DNA of 64,000 nucleotides from Inhella proteolytica (GTDB taxonomy: Bacteria > Pseudomonadota > Gammaproteobacteria > Burkholderiales > Burkholderiaceae_C): contig NZ_JAEDAK010000009.1 of assembly GCF_016093275.1 (NCBI RefSeq), positions 124,001 through 188,000 of the forward strand, read 5' to 3'. Below the pieces are notes generated by a model. The model was not told the origin of the DNA. It searched no databases and saw only the letters and a program-made list of their open reading frames with translations. The position numbers were made by a program, and so were the translations under genes. Each line of letters begins with the position of its first letter. Within the stretch, counting starts at the first letter, position 1. This document shows, in pieces, positions 25,424 through 35,286 of this stretch.

Positions 25424-26622
25424 TGCTTGTGGGGCCAGCGCCAAAGCGCCATCAGGTAGTAGGCAAAGTATCCGGTCATCGTGAGGGACACCCCCCAACC
25501 CGCGCCTTCCAGCCCGCCCAGTTGCAGACCCACCACGATGCCCAGCAGGAACAGGCCCTGCCCCCAAAGCGCCAGCCGCAAAGCCCAGCCCTGCGCCTGC
25601 CAGGCCATGGTGACGACCGCCAGCGGCGAAGCCACGAAGTGCAAGGCAAGGTAGGGCGCCAGGGCGCGCGCCAGCGTGCCGGCCTCGCGCCAGGGCTCAC
25701 CGAAGGCCCAGGCAAACAGCTCGGGGCCGCTGAGCATCAGCAGGGCCGCAAAGGGCAGCGCCAGCATCAGCAGGCTGCGGATGGTGCGCCGCAGTTGCAC
25801 CTGGCCGGCCGCGCGATCCACCGCCTGGGTGAGCTGGGGATAGAGCGCCGAGGACACCGCGCTGCCCACCAGCGTGGCCGGCGCCTTCAGGTAGCGCAGC
25901 GCCAGCGCCCACAGGCCGGTGGCCACGTCGCCAGCCCAGGCGGTGATCAGCAGCAGCGCCAGGGTGTCCTGCGCGGCGGAGGCAAAGGCGTGCGGTGTGT
26001 TCAGCAGCGGGAAGTCCTTGTGGCGCCAGGCCAGGGTGCGCCAGCGACCCGCACCCACGCGCCAGCTGCCCTGCAGCCAAGCGCGCAGCGGCCACAGCAA
26101 CCAGAGCAGCGCGGCCAGGCCCGCCAGCAGCGGCGCCAGCAGCAAGCCCCAGACGCCCAGGGCCATCGTGCCCAACCCGACCTGCAGCACCGGCGCCCCA
26201 CCCCACTGCAGCACACGCGCGCCCGCCAGGCGCGCGAACAGCTGCTCGCGCGTGGCCAGCAGACTCAGCAACTGCACCCCGCCGCCCACGATCAGCAGGG
26301 CCGGCAACAGCGCCATGGCAGGCCAGCGCAAGGCCAACCACGCCGCCGCCACCCCGCTCAGAGCCCAGACGAGGGCCAGCACACGCAGACACAGTGCCAG
26401 CAAGGCGCGCAGCGCGGAGTGCCCCTGCACCAGCGGCAGGGCGTACTCGTAACGGGCGCAGGCCACGACCGTGAGGTTGGCGCACACCGCCCACACCAGG
26501 CTGAACTGAGCGTACTCGGCTGGGCTGTAGAGGCGCGCAATCCAAGGCCCCAGCAGCAAGGGCAGGGCATGGGCCAGGGCGTTGCCCAGGACCAGGGTGA
26601 GCGAGGCGCGCAGCAGCTGCAT
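25420..26622 (-). CDS. Polysaccharide flippase (Wzx-like, MOP superfamily)
   Basis: 400 residues with about 12 hydrophobic helices and few charges, typical of O-antigen/teichoic-acid exporters. The N-terminus has the LGPWIARLYSPAEYAQFSL segment characteristic of the family. It would turn the lipid-linked oligosaccharide to the periplasmic face. First gene of the eight-gene glycan operon, divergent from lysS across 103 bases. No wzy polymerase or chain-length gene accompanies it. Confidence 0.9.
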   Translation of the reverse strand: MQLLRASLTLVLGNALAHALPLLLGPWIARLYSPAEYAQFSLVWAVCANLTVVACARYEYALPLVQGHSALRALLALCLRVLALVWALSGVAAAWLALRWPAMALLPALLIVGGGVQLLSLLATREQLFARLAGARVLQWGGAPVLQVGLGTMALGVWGLLLAPLLAGLAALLWLLWPLRAWLQGSWRVGAGRWRTLAWRHKDFPLLNTPHAFASAAQDTLALLLITAWAGDVATGLWALALRYLKAPATLVGSAVSSALYPQLTQAVDRAAGQVQLRRTIRSLLMLALPFAALLMLSGPELFAWAFGEPWREAGTLARALAPYLALHFVASPLAVVTMAWQAQGWALRLALWGQGLFLLGIVVGLQLGGLEGAGWGVSLTMTGYFAYYLMALWRWPHKQ

Positions 26623-26725
26623 GGAGGATTTCGTGCTTGCGAAGGGCGTCGCTCAGGGCAAACCCGGCATTCTAGGAGGCCGCCCCATAGAATCCGCCTC
26701 CCCCTGACCCCCTGAATTCCCCGCC

Positions 26726-28225
26726 ATGGAACCGCACGCGCCCCACGCCGACGAGAACCAACTGATCGCCGAGCGCCGCGCCAAACTGGCCGAGCGCCGC
26801 GCCCGTGGTGGGGTGGTGTTCCCCAACGACTTCAAGCCCCAGCACCGCGCCCTGCCCCTGGCCCAACGCTACGGCAATGTGCCGAACGAAGAGCTTGAGC
26901 CCCAGGGCATTGAGGTTTCGGTGGGCGGCCGCATCATGCTCAAGCGCCTGATGGGCAAGGCCAGCTTCGTGACGCTGCAGGACGCCACCGGCCGCATCCA
27001 GCTCTACATCCAGCGTGACGCCATTGGCGAGGAGGCTTACGCCGACTTCAAGCACTGGGACCTGGGCGACATCGCCGGTGCGCGCGGCACCCTGTTCCGC
27101 ACCAAGACGGGCGAGCTCTCGGTCAAGGTCACGCAACTGCTGATGCTGACCAAGAGCCTGCGGCCGCTGCCAGACAAGTTCCAGGGCTTGGCCGATCAGG
27201 AAACGAAGTATCGCCAGCGCTATGTCGACCTGATCATGGACGAAGAGGCCCGCGACCGCTTCGCGCTGCGCTCGAAGGCCGTCTCGGCCCTGCGTGGCTT
27301 CATGGTCGAGCACGGCTTCCTGGAGGTGGAAACGCCGATGCTCCACCCGATCCCCGGTGGCGCCAATGCCAAGCCCTTCGTCACGCACCACAACGCGCTG
27401 GACCAGGAGATGTTCCTGCGCATCGCGCCCGAGCTGTACCTGAAGCGCCTGATCGTGGGCGGCTTCGAGCGTGTGTTCGAGATCAACCGCAATTTCCGCA
27501 ACGAGGGTCTGAGCGTCCGCCACAACCCCGAGTTCACGATGATGGAGTTCTATGCGGCCTACTGGACGCATGAGGACCAGATGGACTTCACCGAGGAGTT
27601 GCTGCGGCACGTGGCGCGCAGCGCCACGGGTTCGGCGCAGCTGACCTACGCCGGCCAGCCCGTGGACCTGAGCCAGCCCTTCGCACGCCTGACCATCCGT
27701 GACGCCCTGCTCGTGCATGCCGGCCTGAGCGAGACTGAGGTGGACAACCCCGAGGTGCTGGCCACCCGCATCAAGGCCGCCGGGGAAGACGTGCCCAAGA
27801 ACGCCAACCTGGCCGTGCTGCAGTACAGCCTGTTCGAGGCGACGGTGGAGGAAAAGCTCTGGCAGCCGACCTTCATCATGAACCACCCGCTGGAGGTGAG
27901 CCCGCTGGCGCGTGCCAACGACGAGAACCCCGGCATCACCGAACGCTTCGAGCTCTACATGACCGGGCGCGAGGTCGCCAACGGCTTCAGCGAGCTGAAC
28001 GATGCCGAGGACCAGGCCGCACGCTTCCACGCGCAGGTCGATGCCAAGGACAGCGGGGACGATGAGGCGATGCACTTCGACGCCGACTTCATCCGCGCAC
28101 TCGAATACGGCATGCCACCCACCGGTGGTTGCGGCATCGGCATCGACCGCTTCGTGATGCTGCTGACCGACTCCCCGTCGATTCGCGACGTCATCCTGTT
28201 CCCCGCCCTGCGCCGGGAGTCCTGA
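26726..28225 (+). CDS. lysS: Lysyl-tRNA synthetase, class II
   Basis: 499 residues, full length. An N-terminal OB-fold anticodon domain (about 55-175) is followed by the class II catalytic core: motif 2 [19 protein letters not shown] and motif 3 [12 protein letters not shown] near the C-terminus. It charges tRNA-Lys in the cytoplasm. The PNPOx-like gene follows after one base and is probably co-transcribed. Confidence 0.98.
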   Translation: MEPHAPHADENQLIAERRAKLAERRARGGVVFPNDFKPQHRALPLAQRYGNVPNEELEPQGIEVSVGGRIMLKRLMGKASFVTLQDATGRIQLYIQRDAIGEEAYADFKHWDLGDIAGARGTLFRTKTGELSVKVTQLLMLTKSLRPLPDKFQGLADQETKYRQRYVDLIMDEEARDRFALRSKAVSALRGFMVEHGFLEVETPMLHPIPGGANAKPFVTHHNALDQEMFLRIAPELYLKRLIVGGFERVFEINRNFRNEGLSVRHNPEFTMMEFYAAYWTHEDQMDFTEELLRHVARSATGSAQLTYAGQPVDLSQPFARLTIRDALLVHAGLSETEVDNPEVLATRIKAAGEDVPKNANLAVLQYSLFEATVEEKLWQPTFIMNHPLEVSPLARANDENPGITERFELYMTGREVANGFSELNDAEDQAARFHAQVDAKDSGDDEAMHFDADFIRALEYGMPPTGGCGIGIDRFVMLLTDSPSIRDVILFPALRRES

Positions 28226-28226
28226 A

Positions 28227-28784
28227 ATGAACGGGGCTGCGGACGACGATCTGGCAGCCCTGCACGCCGCGCTCTGGGTCGAACTGGAGCGCTGCGTCGA
28301 GGACAAGTTGCACGGCTGGCGCACCGCCACGCTGGCCACCCTTGCGTCGGAGGGCGTGGACGCGCGTACCGTGGTGTTGCGCGAGGTCGACTACGCCAGC
28401 CAGCAGCTGGTGTTCTTCACCGACGCCCGCTCGCCCAAGGTGACGCAGCTGCGCGCAGCCCCAGAGGCTCTGCTGGTGGCTTGGTGCGCGCGGCTGGGCT
28501 GGCAGCTGCGCCTGCGGGTGCGGGCCCATGTCGAAACCGAGGGGTTGGGAGTCTCCAGCCGCTGGGCGCGCCTGCGGCTCAAACCGGCGGCGCAGGATTA
28601 CCTCTCGCCCCTGCCGCCCGGCACCCTGCTGGCCGAGCATGTGCCGGCCCCCCTTCCCGCGGCCCGCAACCACTTCGCGCTGGTGCGCCTGCAGGTGCTG
28701 AGCCTGGATTGGCTGGGCCTGCGCGCCGGCGGCCACCGCCGCGCGCAATTCGATGCCCAGGGCGCGCGCTGGCTGGCCGCCTGA
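28227..28784 (+). CDS. Pyridoxamine 5'-phosphate oxidase-like flavoprotein
   Basis: 185 residues with the split-barrel FMN-binding fold: ATLATLASEGVDARTVVLR and LVFFTDARSPKVTQL at 34-75, and the C-terminal WLGLRAGGHRRAQF at about 160-173 that resembles the PNPOx dimerisation tail. Shorter than PdxH (about 218), so true vitamin B6 oxidase function is unproven; it is closer to the Alr4036-type group. Follows lysS directly and converges on the LytTR regulator gene. Confidence 0.85.
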   Translation: MNGAADDDLAALHAALWVELERCVEDKLHGWRTATLATLASEGVDARTVVLREVDYASQQLVFFTDARSPKVTQLRAAPEALLVAWCARLGWQLRLRVRAHVETEGLGVSSRWARLRLKPAAQDYLSPLPPGTLLAEHVPAPLPAARNHFALVRLQVLSLDWLGLRAGGHRRAQFDAQGARWLAA

Positions 28785-28793
28785 GAACACCGC

Positions 28794-29507
28794 TCAGCGC
28801 AACTGGTCGAGCACCTCGCGGTAGCCGCGCGACACGCGCAGCTCCGCGCCACTGCTCAGACGCAGCTGGGCCTCGCCACCCACCAGCGGCGTGACCACCC
28901 GCACATGCTGCGGATTGACGGCATGACAACGGTGCACGCGCAAGAACAGGCCCGCCAATTCGGGCCGCTCCAGCAGCGCGCCCAGCGTGCCGCGCTCCAG
29001 AAAGCTCTGCGGCGGCAGCTCGAAGCTGACGTAGTTGTCCGCCGCCGCCAGCCACTGCACCTCGGCCAAGTCGATGCGTTGGCGGCCGGTGCGGGTGCTG
29101 ACCCACCAATAGCCCGCCGGCGCCGCCAAGCGGGCGTTCGGTACGGCCTGGGCCAACTGCTCGCGCAGGCGTGCCAGGGTCTGCGCCAGACGCTCGGCAT
29201 GGAAGGGCTTGAGCAGATAGTCCAGCGCTCCCAGCTCAAAGGCACGCAGCGCGTGCTCTGCATAGGCGGTGGTGAAGACATGGCGGGTGCCGGGCGGCAA
29301 TGCCGCAGCCAGCTGCAAGCCGCTGCCCCCGGGCATCTCGATGTCCAGCAAGGCCAGGTCCACCGCGCCTTCGCGCGCCAGCAGGGCCAGCGCGGTCGGC
29401 GCGTCGGCAGCCTCAAACACGGCTTCGACATCGGCATGCGCGGCCAGCAGGCGGCGCAGCTTGGCGCGCGCCGCCGGTTCGTCGTCCACCACGAGCACGC
29501 GCATCAA
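28794..29507 (-). CDS. LytTR-family response regulator (AlgR/LytR type)
   Basis: 237 residues. Receiver domain 1-120 with VVDDEPAAR, phospho-acceptor Asp in LALLDIEMPGGSG (about 55) and Lys in YLLKPFHAERL. The LytTR DNA-binding domain spans about 130-237 (YFLEARG-like QRIDLAEVQWLAAADNYVSF, FLRVHRCHAVNPQHV). ATG overlaps the sensor kinase stop by 4 bases, so it is the cognate regulator of that kinase. Targets are unknown. Confidence 0.95.
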   Translation of the reverse strand: MMRVLVVDDEPAARAKLRRLLAAHADVEAVFEAADAPTALALLAREGAVDLALLDIEMPGGSGLQLAAALPPGTRHVFTTAYAEHALRAFELGALDYLLKPFHAERLAQTLARLREQLAQAVPNARLAAPAGYWWVSTRTGRQRIDLAEVQWLAAADNYVSFELPPQSFLERGTLGALLERPELAGLFLRVHRCHAVNPQHVRVVTPLVGGEAQLRLSSGAELRVSRGYREVLDQLR

Positions 29508-30571
29508 ACCCCCTGCGGGATGGTGATGCGCAGGCGCATCAGGCCTTCGGCCGGGCCGAACTCAACCTGCGCCGCCGCCCCATAGCGGGCCTGCAGGCGC
29601 TCGCGCAAATTGCGCAGGCCCAGGCCGCCATCCACTGGCGGGGCTTCGCGCACGCCATCGTTGTCCAGTTGCAGGCAGAGCTGGTCTGCGCGCCGCTGCG
29701 CCTGCAGGCGCACCCGCACCAGGCCGGCGTGCCGGGCCACGTCGTGCTTGATGGCGTTTTCCACCGGCGCCAGCAACAGCAGGGCCGGCAGACGGCTGGC
29801 ACGCGCCTCGGCATCGGTCTCGATTTGGACCTGCAGGCGTTCCGCGCCGAAGCGCGCCTGCATCAGGTTCAGGAAGGGTTGCACCAGGGCCAGTTCGGCC
29901 TCCAACGTGTGCTCGCCCTGCTCCTGCGCCGCCAGGCTGGCGCGCAGCAGGCCGGCCAGCTCGCAGAGCAGGCGGTCGGCCCGCTCGACGTCCTCGTACA
30001 TCAGCGAGGAGATCAGGTTCAGGCTATTAAACAGGAAGTGCGGCTGCACCTGCTCGGCCAGGCGGGCCAGGCGCGCCTCGGCCAGCTCGCGACGCGTACG
30101 TTCCAGTTCCTGGGCCTGGGCGGCCGCCGCCTGCGCCGCCCAGAAGCCGCGCGAGGCCAGCAACAGAAAACCGAAAGCAACAAGGTCCTTGGCACCCTCG
30201 TAAAGCAGCAGCTCGGGCAAGGGATCGGGCTGGTAATCGAGCCCGGCCCCGGCATAGACCGCCAAGCGCAGGCCGAACATGCCGGCCACATGCAGCAGGT
30301 TGAAGAGCAGGGCCGCGAACAGCAAGGCGGGCAGCTGCTGCGTCCAGGGCCGGCCGCGCAGCCACCCCACCAGCTGGTGCAGGACCAGGGCCAGCAGGCC
30401 CACCATGACGATGGAGCTGAACTCCCACAGGAAGGGCTCCCAGGCATGACGCCCACCGGCACGCCGGTAGTCCTGCAGCGCGGCAAAGCTGAGCAGCAAG
30501 CCCATGGCCAGCAGCCCGGCCAGATAGGGCGGCAGCCAGCGGCGAGGGGAGGCAGGCAGCAACAGAATCAC
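29504..30571 (-). CDS. Sensor histidine kinase, LytS/AlgZ type
   Basis: 355 residues: four or five N-terminal membrane helices (about 12-150), a short coiled region, then the LytS-type kinase box with the phospho-His in QPHFLFNSLNLIS (about 180), N-box ENAIKHD and G-box GGLGLRNLRERL. No separate periplasmic sensor domain. Forms a two-component pair with the LytTR regulator directly downstream. Confidence 0.95.
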   Translation of the reverse strand: MILLLPASPRRWLPPYLAGLLAMGLLLSFAALQDYRRAGGRHAWEPFLWEFSSIVMVGLLALVLHQLVGWLRGRPWTQQLPALLFAALLFNLLHVAGMFGLRLAVYAGAGLDYQPDPLPELLLYEGAKDLVAFGFLLLASRGFWAAQAAAAQAQELERTRRELAEARLARLAEQVQPHFLFNSLNLISSLMYEDVERADRLLCELAGLLRASLAAQEQGEHTLEAELALVQPFLNLMQARFGAERLQVQIETDAEARASRLPALLLLAPVENAIKHDVARHAGLVRVRLQAQRRADQLCLQLDNDGVREAPPVDGGLGLRNLRERLQARYGAAAQVEFGPAEGLMRLRITIPQGV

Positions 30572-30655
30572 CCGCGCAAGTTAGCACCGCGGGCGCCCGG
30601 CCGGTTGCGGTTCGCCCCCGTGCTGCCGGGCTTCACCCCAACGTCTGAAAGGCGC

Positions 30656-31597
30656 TCAGAAGGGGTTGTTCGTCGCGCGCGTCAGCGCCGCATTGCCAAT
30701 CAGGTTTTGACCGGCCGCGCCCAGGTGCAGGCCATCGGCCCACAACCAGACATTGGTGCCGACCTCGCTGCGCACGGTGGCCGTGGTGCAGTTGGGCAGA
30801 TCCACGGTGCAAGCCGCCTGCTTCACATCGGTGTAGCCAAAGGCGCTGGGGAAGCGCACCGCGGTAGTGATGGTCTCATCGGCCAGCACCAGGCCGATCA
30901 GACGCCCATCCTCGATCAAGGCCAAACGCATCGCCACGTTGAAAGCGTTGGTCAGGCGTGTCAGCAGGGCGGCGCGGTCGGTATCGGTCTTGGTGGCCTT
31001 CTCGTTCAGGCCGGCGGGCGTAAGGCCGGCGTCGAACACCGTCAGCACCACCACACGGCCATTGGCATTGGCCAGACGGTTGACCTGGGCCGCGAGCTCA
31101 CGGCCGCGCTGCTGCATCAGGCCGGTCAGTTCGCCCTCGCTGCGCGTGGGGAACTGCTGGTAGGCCTCCAGCACGTCATAGAAGCCAACGTTGATGACCA
31201 GCAGGTCTTTCGGACCGACGCTGCCGCTGGCCAGTTGCTGGTCAATCTGCGCCTTCACATCGGCCACCTTGGCGCCGATGCTGCCACGCAGAAAGGCGGT
31301 CACAGGCTTGTTCTCGGGGTTGCATTGCGCCAGCACCAGGCCGAAGTGGCTGGTCAGGGCCTGTACCCACATGGGGTTGGCGGTGCAGTCGATCTCGCCG
31401 GTGGTGGTGCCGGACTTCAGGCCGTTGACGCCGTAGCGCTTGCCATCGGCCGTGAGCAGGCTGTGTTCGTCGCCGAAGCTGACCAGGCGCGTGGGCACGA
31501 AGGGTTCGATCTGCCCTTTGCCGCCGCCGCAAGCCGCAAGCGCCGCCAGAGCCACGGCCGCCAGGCCGCTGCGCAGTTGAACCCAATTCATCGTCAA
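30656..31597 (-). CDS. SGNH/GDSL-like lipoprotein with altered nucleophile motif
   Basis: 313 residues with a lipoprotein signal (LAALAACGGG; lipidated Cys about 23). Block I reads VSFGDEHSLL where active members have FGDS, so the nucleophilic Ser is Glu. The C-terminal block DGLHLGAAGQ keeps the Asp and His of the triad, and a block III-like INVGFYD replaces GxND. It may be an inactive or non-hydrolytic member. It follows sua5 by 21 bases and may end the purEK-sua5 operon. Confidence 0.82.
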   Translation of the reverse strand: MTMNWVQLRSGLAAVALAALAACGGGKGQIEPFVPTRLVSFGDEHSLLTADGKRYGVNGLKSGTTTGEIDCTANPMWVQALTSHFGLVLAQCNPENKPVTAFLRGSIGAKVADVKAQIDQQLASGSVGPKDLLVINVGFYDVLEAYQQFPTRSEGELTGLMQQRGRELAAQVNRLANANGRVVVLTVFDAGLTPAGLNEKATKTDTDRAALLTRLTNAFNVAMRLALIEDGRLIGLVLADETITTAVRFPSAFGYTDVKQAACTVDLPNCTTATVRSEVGTNVWLWADGLHLGAAGQNLIGNAALTRATNNPF

Positions 31598-31618
31598 AGC
31601 TCCAGAAACAAAGGGAAG

Positions 31619-32569
31619 TCACCCGGCCGCAGCGGCCCGGCGCAGCCGGTCCAGCACCCCGGCCCAGCGCGCATCCGCGCTGGGGGGGGACTCGACCCAA
31701 ATCTCGCGTGCGCCAGCGTCGTCCAAGGCCCGCAGGGTGGCGAACAGCTGTTGGGCCGCCGCCTCGGGCTCGGCCGGAAGGGCCGCCCAGGGGCCGCCCG
31801 TCCAGGGGGTGCGGGAATATACCGTCAGGCCCTCGGGCAAGCGGCCCTGCAGGGCGATGGCCAGCGCGGCGGGCTCGAACAGCCGCACCCGCGCCCGCGG
31901 GGCGTAGTGCGCCTCCAGGGTGCCGGAGGCGCGCGGCGCCTGGGCATCGGGCGTCCGCAACGTCTCACCCAGCAGGGCTTCGAGCTGCGCCGCATCCAGC
32001 ATGCCGGGGCGCAGCAGCACCGGGTAGGGCCGGGTGCAATCGACGATGGTGGATTCGATGCCGACCGAGCAGGCGCCACCATCCACCACGGCGATCCGGC
32101 CCTCGAATTCCTGCTCGACATGGGCCGCCGTGGTGGGGCTGACGCGCCCGAAGCGGTTGGCGCTGGGTGCCGCCAGACCGGGCACCCCCAGGGCGGCGGC
32201 GGCCTCCAACACCTCATGGAAGAGCGGGTGGGCCGGGCAGCGCAGGCCGATGCTGTCCTGCCCGCCCGCCGCCGCCTGCGCCAGCTCGGGCCGACGCGGC
32301 ACGATCACCGTCAGCGGTCCGGGCCAGCAGGCGGCCGTCAGGCGTTCGGCCAGCCTGGGCCATACGGCCGCAAAGGCGCGTGCCCGGGCGGCGTCCGCCA
32401 CGTGCACGATCAGCGGATGGTCGGCCGGCCGGCCCTTGGCCGCAAAGATCTTGGCCACGGCCGCATCGTCGTCCGCGCGGGCGGCCAAGCCATAGACGGT
32501 CTCGGTGGGCAGGGCCACCAGCTCGCCGTCGGCGAGGCGCCGGGCCGCCTCTTGAACACTCAGGATCAA
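31619..32569 (-). CDS. Threonylcarbamoyl-AMP synthase, Sua5 type
   Basis: 316 residues: YrdC domain (about 8-195) with LPTETVYGLA, AKGRPADHPLIVHV and the SANRFGRVSPTTAAHV loop, plus a C-terminal Sua5 domain. Makes the threonylcarbamoyl-adenylate needed for t6A37 in tRNA. ATG overlaps the purK stop by 4 bases, so it is co-translated with purE-purK. Confidence 0.95.
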   Translation of the reverse strand: MILSVQEAARRLADGELVALPTETVYGLAARADDDAAVAKIFAAKGRPADHPLIVHVADAARARAFAAVWPRLAERLTAACWPGPLTVIVPRRPELAQAAAGGQDSIGLRCPAHPLFHEVLEAAAALGVPGLAAPSANRFGRVSPTTAAHVEQEFEGRIAVVDGGACSVGIESTIVDCTRPYPVLLRPGMLDAAQLEALLGETLRTPDAQAPRASGTLEAHYAPRARVRLFEPAALAIALQGRLPEGLTVYSRTPWTGGPWAALPAEPEAAAQQLFATLRALDDAGAREIWVESPPSADARWAGVLDRLRRAAAAG

Positions 32570-33738
32570 ACCAGACCGTCCTGTGGCAGCCCCAGCACCT
32601 GCGCCGCCTGCAGCGCCTGGGCACGGGCTTCATCGGCGCTGGCGCCCGTCACCGTCAAGTGGCCCATCTTGCGGCCCGGGCGCGGGTCGGTCTTGCCGTA
32701 GAGGTGCAGGTGGGCGCCAGGCAGGGCCAGCACGGCGGACCAATCCGGCTCGCGCCGCTGACCCTGGGCGTCAAACCACAGATCCCCCAGCAGGTTGAGC
32801 ATGAAGGCCGGGCTGTGCAGGCGCGGCTGCGGCAGCGGCAGCTGGGCCATGGCACGCACCTGCAGCTCGAACTGCGAGTGCGAGCAGGCGTCGATGCTGT
32901 AGTGGCCGCTGTTGTGCGGGCGCGGCGCCATTTCATTGGCGAGCAGGCGGCCGTCCTGCAGCACGAAGAATTCGATGCACAGCACGCCGACGTACTCGAA
33001 GGCGGCGGCAATGGCCTGGGCCTGCTGCTGAGCCTGCACCTGCAACGCGGGCGCAATGCCGCTGGCTGGCACGGCGGTGGTGGCCAGGATGCCGCCGACG
33101 TGCCAGTTGCGCTGCACCGGCAGGCTGACGATCTGGCCGTCCCGCCCACGCGCCACGATGACGCTGAGCTCCGCCGCCAGCGGCAGCAGGGCTTCCAGCA
33201 CGCAGGGCACGTTCCCCAGTTCGGCGAAAGCGCTGGTCAGCTCCGCGGCATCGGCCACCCGGCGCTGGCCCTTGCCGTCGTAGCCCATGCGGGCGGTCTT
33301 CAGGATGCCGGGCAGCAGGGCCGCGTCCACCGCCGCGCAATCGGCCGCCGTGCGCAGCACCGCATGCGGCGCGCAGGGCACACCGGCCTTGGCGAATTGG
33401 GCCTTCTCGGCCGCGCGGTCCTGGCACACCGCCACCGCGGCGCCGGCAGGCGCTACGTCAATGTCCTGCGCCAGCCGCTCCAGGCTGCTGGCAGGCACGT
33501 TCTCGAACTCGGTGCTGGCGGCCGCGCAGCGCGAGGCCAGTTGCGAGAGCGCGTGGGCGTCGTCGTAGCCGGCTTGCAGGTGCTCGTCGGCGGCGGCGCC
33601 GGCGGGGCTGTGCTTGTCGGGGTCGATCACCGCCACGCGGTAGCCCAGGGCCTGGGCGGCGTGCACGGCCATGCGGCCGAGTTGGCCGCCACCCAGCATG
33701 CCCAGCCACTCACCCGGGTGCAGTGCTTGAAGCTTCAT
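32566..33738 (-). CDS. purK: 5-(carboxyamino)imidazole ribonucleotide synthase
   Basis: 390 residues, ATP-grasp enzyme of purine synthesis using AIR, ATP and bicarbonate. N-terminal [20 protein letters not shown], middle [17 protein letters not shown]-grasp [20 protein letters not shown] near 245-265. Overlaps purE by 4 bases; together they convert AIR to CAIR. Confidence 0.97.
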   Translation of the reverse strand: MKLQALHPGEWLGMLGGGQLGRMAVHAAQALGYRVAVIDPDKHSPAGAAADEHLQAGYDDAHALSQLASRCAAASTEFENVPASSLERLAQDIDVAPAGAAVAVCQDRAAEKAQFAKAGVPCAPHAVLRTAADCAAVDAALLPGILKTARMGYDGKGQRRVADAAELTSAFAELGNVPCVLEALLPLAAELSVIVARGRDGQIVSLPVQRNWHVGGILATTAVPASGIAPALQVQAQQQAQAIAAAFEYVGVLCIEFFVLQDGRLLANEMAPRPHNSGHYSIDACSHSQFELQVRAMAQLPLPQPRLHSPAFMLNLLGDLWFDAQGQRREPDWSAVLALPGAHLHLYGKTDPRPGRKMGHLTVTGASADEARAQALQAAQVLGLPQDGLV

Positions 33739-34229
33739 TGCAAATCCGCCGTCATGGCCCGCGCCGCTTCGGTCTGACGCTGCCGGAAGGCCTGCAGCTT
33801 GTCCAGCAGCGCCGCATCCTGGCCGGCCAGCATGGCCACGGCAAACAGCGCCGCATTGGCCGCACCGGCCGCGCCGATCGCAAAGGTGGCCACCGGAATG
33901 CCCTTGGGCATCTGGACGATGGAGTGCAGGCTGTCCACACCCTGCAGATGGCGGCTGGCCACCGGCACGCCCAGCACCGGCACGGGCGTCTTGGCGGCCA
34001 GCATGCCGGGCAGGTGCGCGGCCCCGCCGGCGCCTGCAATGATGGCGCGCAGGCCACGGCCTTGGGCCGCTTCGGCGTAGCGGAACATGTCGTCCGGCAT
34101 GCGGTGGGCGGACACGACCTGGGCCTCAAAGGGCACTCCGAACTCGGTCAGAATGTCGGCGGCTGCCTTCAGGGTTTCCCAGTCGCTGCTGGAACCCATC
34201 ACGACGCCGACCAGCGGGCTGGCGCTCAT
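33735..34229 (-). CDS. purE: N5-CAIR mutase, class I
   Basis: 164 residues, full length for class I PurE. Contains the substrate motifs [23 protein letters not shown] and [13 protein letters not shown]. Rearranges N5-CAIR to CAIR. First gene of purE-purK-sua5, divergent from the thioredoxin-like gene. Confidence 0.98.
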   Translation of the reverse strand: MSASPLVGVVMGSSSDWETLKAAADILTEFGVPFEAQVVSAHRMPDDMFRYAEAAQGRGLRAIIAGAGGAAHLPGMLAAKTPVPVLGVPVASRHLQGVDSLHSIVQMPKGIPVATFAIGAAGAANAALFAVAMLAGQDAALLDKLQAFRQRQTEAARAMTADLQ

Positions 34230-34325
34230 GGCGCTCCTTGCATGGGACGGTGAAAAGCCTTGAATTGTAGGCAGCGCCCCTCACCTAGTTGGGCCGTCCG
34301 ACCCGGCCACTACCCTGGCAGCGCC

Positions 34326-35285
34326 ATGATCGACATCACCCTGCAGAACTTCGAGGCCGAACTCCTGGCCGCCAGCACGCACACCCCGGTGCTGCTGGAC
34401 ATCTGGGCGCCCTGGTGCGGCCCCTGCCGCACCCTCGGTCCCCTGCTGGAAAAGCTGGAGGCCGACTACGCCGGCCGCTTCATCCTGGCCAAGCTGAACG
34501 CCGACGAGGTGCCCGAGATCGCCTCCCAGCTCTCGGCCGCGTTTGGCGTGCGCTCCATCCCCTTCTGCGTGATGTTCGTCGGCGGCCAGCCGGTGGACGG
34601 CTTCGTCGGCGCTCTGCCGGAAGCGCAGATCCGCGAGTTCCTGAGCCGCCATGTGCCTTCCGAAGGCGAAATGGAAGCCGCCCAGGAAGTGGCCGAGGCC
34701 GAGCAGCTGCTCGAACAGGGCGCGGCCGACGACGCGCTGGCCCGCCTGGTGGCTGCGCTGGAAGCCGACCCGAAAAACGAGACGGCGCGCTTTGACCTCG
34801 TCAAAGCCCTGATCGAGGCCGGCCGCCTGGAGCAGGCGCAGGAGGTGTTCGCGCCGGTGGCCGCGCTGGCCGCCGACACCATCACCCCGCACGCCCGCTT
34901 TGCCGCCCTGGCCGCCTGGTTGCAGGCCTGCACGGCCGCCCAGGCCGCCCCGCCCGCTGCGCAGTTGGAAGCGGCGATTGCCGCCAACAAGCGCGATTTC
35001 GACGCCCGCTTCCTGCTGGCGCAAACGCATTTCGCCGCCGGCCGCTTCACCCAGGCGATGGACGAGCTGCTGGAGATCGTGATGCGCGACAAGGCCTGGA
35101 ACGACAGCCTGGCGCGCAAGACCATCGTGGCCGTGCTCGAGGTGCTGACCAAGCCGCAGCCCAAGGCCCAGGCCAAGGCAGCCGGCGCCGACAGCAAGCT
35201 GCAACTCACCGGCCACGCCGTGGCCACGCCGAGCGACCCGGTGGTGGATCAGTACCGCCGCAAGCTGTCGATGGCACTGTTCTGA
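34326..35285 (+). CDS. cnoX: Thioredoxin-fold co-chaperone, CnoX/YbbN family
   Basis: 319 residues from ATG 34326 (MIDITLQNF); upstream in-frame starts fall in the purE promoter region. A thioredoxin domain (1-110) is followed by TPR-type helices (115-290). The active site is WCGPC, whereas E. coli YbbN has lost this pair, so this protein may retain redox activity. The family protects chaperonin clients from oxidative damage. Confidence 0.9.
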   Translation: MIDITLQNFEAELLAASTHTPVLLDIWAPWCGPCRTLGPLLEKLEADYAGRFILAKLNADEVPEIASQLSAAFGVRSIPFCVMFVGGQPVDGFVGALPEAQIREFLSRHVPSEGEMEAAQEVAEAEQLLEQGAADDALARLVAALEADPKNETARFDLVKALIEAGRLEQAQEVFAPVAALAADTITPHARFAALAAWLQACTAAQAAPPAAQLEAAIAANKRDFDARFLLAQTHFAAGRFTQAMDELLEIVMRDKAWNDSLARKTIVAVLEVLTKPQPKAQAKAAGADSKLQLTGHAVATPSDPVVDQYRRKLSMALF

Positions 35286-35286
35286 T

